Part shown: positions 63,530 to 64,000 of the stretch, in pieces | Numbering within the stretch: position 1 is the first letter of the stretch | Layout: each line of letters starts with the position of its first letter | Assembly: GCF_008364685.1 (NCBI RefSeq) | Contig: NZ_VTTL01000002.1 | Coordinates: 310,001 to 374,000 of the forward strand | DNA length: 64,000 nt | Source of the DNA: Xanthobacter oligotrophicus | GTDB taxonomy: Bacteria > Pseudomonadota > Alphaproteobacteria > Rhizobiales > Xanthobacteraceae | Direction of reading: 5' to 3' | Position numbers and translations under genes: made by a program | The notes under the pieces: generated by a model | Seen by the model: the letters and a program-made list of their open reading frames with translations, nothing else | What the model was told of the DNA's origin: nothing | Database searches by the model: none

Positions 63530-64000
63530 TCAATGGCCGGAGAAGGACACCAGGGTGCGCACTGACACGCCCGCCCGCCTCAGCTTGTCGGCGCCGCCGA
63601 GGTCCGGCAGGTCGACGATGAAGCAGGCCGCTTCCACCGCCGCGCCGCAGGTCTGAAGCAGCTTCACCGCGCCGGTGGCGGTGCCGCCCGTGGCGACGAG
63701 ATCGTCCACCAGCAGCACGCGCTCGCCGGGCATCACGGCATCCACATGCATTTCGATCTCGTCCTCGCCGTATTCGAGGGCGTAGGCCATGCGCACGGTC
63801 TGGTGGGGCAGCTTGCCCTTCTTGCGGATGGGCACGAAGCCGGCCGAGAGCTGGTGCGCCACCGCCCCGCCAAGGATGAAGCCGCGCGCCTCGATGCCGG
63901 CCACCTTGTCGATCTTGGCACCCGCCCAGGGCTGCACCAGTTCATCCACCGCGCGGCGGAAGGCGCGGGCGTCGCCGAGCAGGGTGGTGATGTCGCGGAA
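63530..64000 (-). CDS. apt: Adenine phosphoribosyltransferase, N-terminus outside window
   Basis: A purine PRTase cut by the window end; 156 residues are visible. [10 protein letters not shown] and [17 protein letters not shown] and the PRPP loop [17 protein letters not shown] are Apt hallmarks. It salvages adenine to AMP. Only a few N-terminal residues should be missing. Confidence 0.95.
   Translation of the reverse strand, partial: FRDITTLLGDARAFRRAVDELVQPWAGAKIDKVAGIEARGFILGGAVAHQLSAGFVPIRKKGKLPHQTVRMAYALEYGEDEIEMHVDAVMPGERVLLVDDLVATGGTATGAVKLLQTCGAAVEAACFIVDLPDLGGADKLRRAGVSVRTLVSFSGH

Noticed and set aside
63250-63621. A 123-codon plus-strand frame overlapping the MDR end, the transposase fragment and apt
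   Set aside because: It overlaps two certain genes in other frames and has no family features; the transposase-like reading is in another frame.
1-64000. Search for tRNA, rRNA, riboswitch (including TPP upstream of the thiE-like gene) and CRISPR arrays
   Set aside because: Nothing with the required conserved cores was recognised by eye; a covariance-model scan would be needed to exclude weak cases.

Overview
The window is about 68% GC chromosomal DNA. Gene content and order point to an alphaproteobacterium of the order Hyphomicrobiales (Rhizobiales), plausibly the Xanthobacteraceae. The indicators are ruvCAB and tolQRAB in recognisable rhizobial gene groups, DUF4164-zapA beside tkt, a 6S RNA next to 5-formyltetrahydrofolate cyclo-ligase, a CsoR-controlled copper ATPase and a class I aldolase in a gap-pgk-fba run. 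The genus is an inference from synteny. No rRNA, tRNA or CRISPR array was seen. Both ends cut genes: a GNAT acetyltransferase on the left and apt on the right.

Layout: 0-8.9 kb holds small metabolic and envelope genes (SMR exporter, a lower-GC PD-(D/E)XK-like protein, thioesterase-sfsA, L,D-transpeptidase-mepA, a haloacid dehalogenase whose catalytic residues match fluoroacetate dehalogenase, tadA, an RluB-type pseudouridine synthase with a repetitive tail, rsmD). 9.0-12.0 kb is a divergent csoR/copA copper module with a double palindrome between them. 12.1-20.5 kb has comF, grxC, a nitrilase-family gene, DUF1178, ubiG, trpS, murJ and ftsH. 20.6-23.5 kb is tilS-cpoB-pal. 23.9-31.5 kb carries a SEL1 protein, thiE-like, fba, pgk, gap and tkt on the minus strand. 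DUF4164-zapA run the other way. 32.5-43.9 kb is a mostly minus-strand block: ybgC, DUF2852, TetR, ruvB, ruvA, ruvC, a PodJ-like protein, yebC, ymdB, 5-FCL and 6S RNA. 44.3-47.9 kb is tolQRAB on the plus strand, followed by inositol monophosphatase, mutL, map and radC.

53.1-63.5 kb is accessory in character. It has four TetR genes in all in the window, three of them here, each beside a clear palindrome, controlling in turn a GT1-type glycosyltransferase, a catabolic operon (cyclase family, BKACE, SMP-30 lactonase, solute-binding protein) and an SDR/MDR pair. It ends in a fragment that looks like an IS3-type transposase C-terminus just before apt.

Main conclusions. (1) The order zapA | ybgC...6S | tolQ is what one inversion of about 11.4 kb would make from the usual zapA-6S-fcl-ymdB-yebC-ruvCAB-ybgC-tolQRAB order, and a second inversion would explain why pal-cpoB-tilS-ftsH lie 21 kb from tolB. 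(2) A 6S RNA gene is visible on the minus strand at about 43.7-43.86 kb. (3) The 55.4-60.4 kb TetR-controlled operon is the best candidate for an undescribed pathway; its substrate cannot be read from sequence. (4) The dehalogenase at 4.8 kb has eight catalytic residues at the same positions as the characterised fluoroacetate dehalogenase from Rhodopseudomonas.
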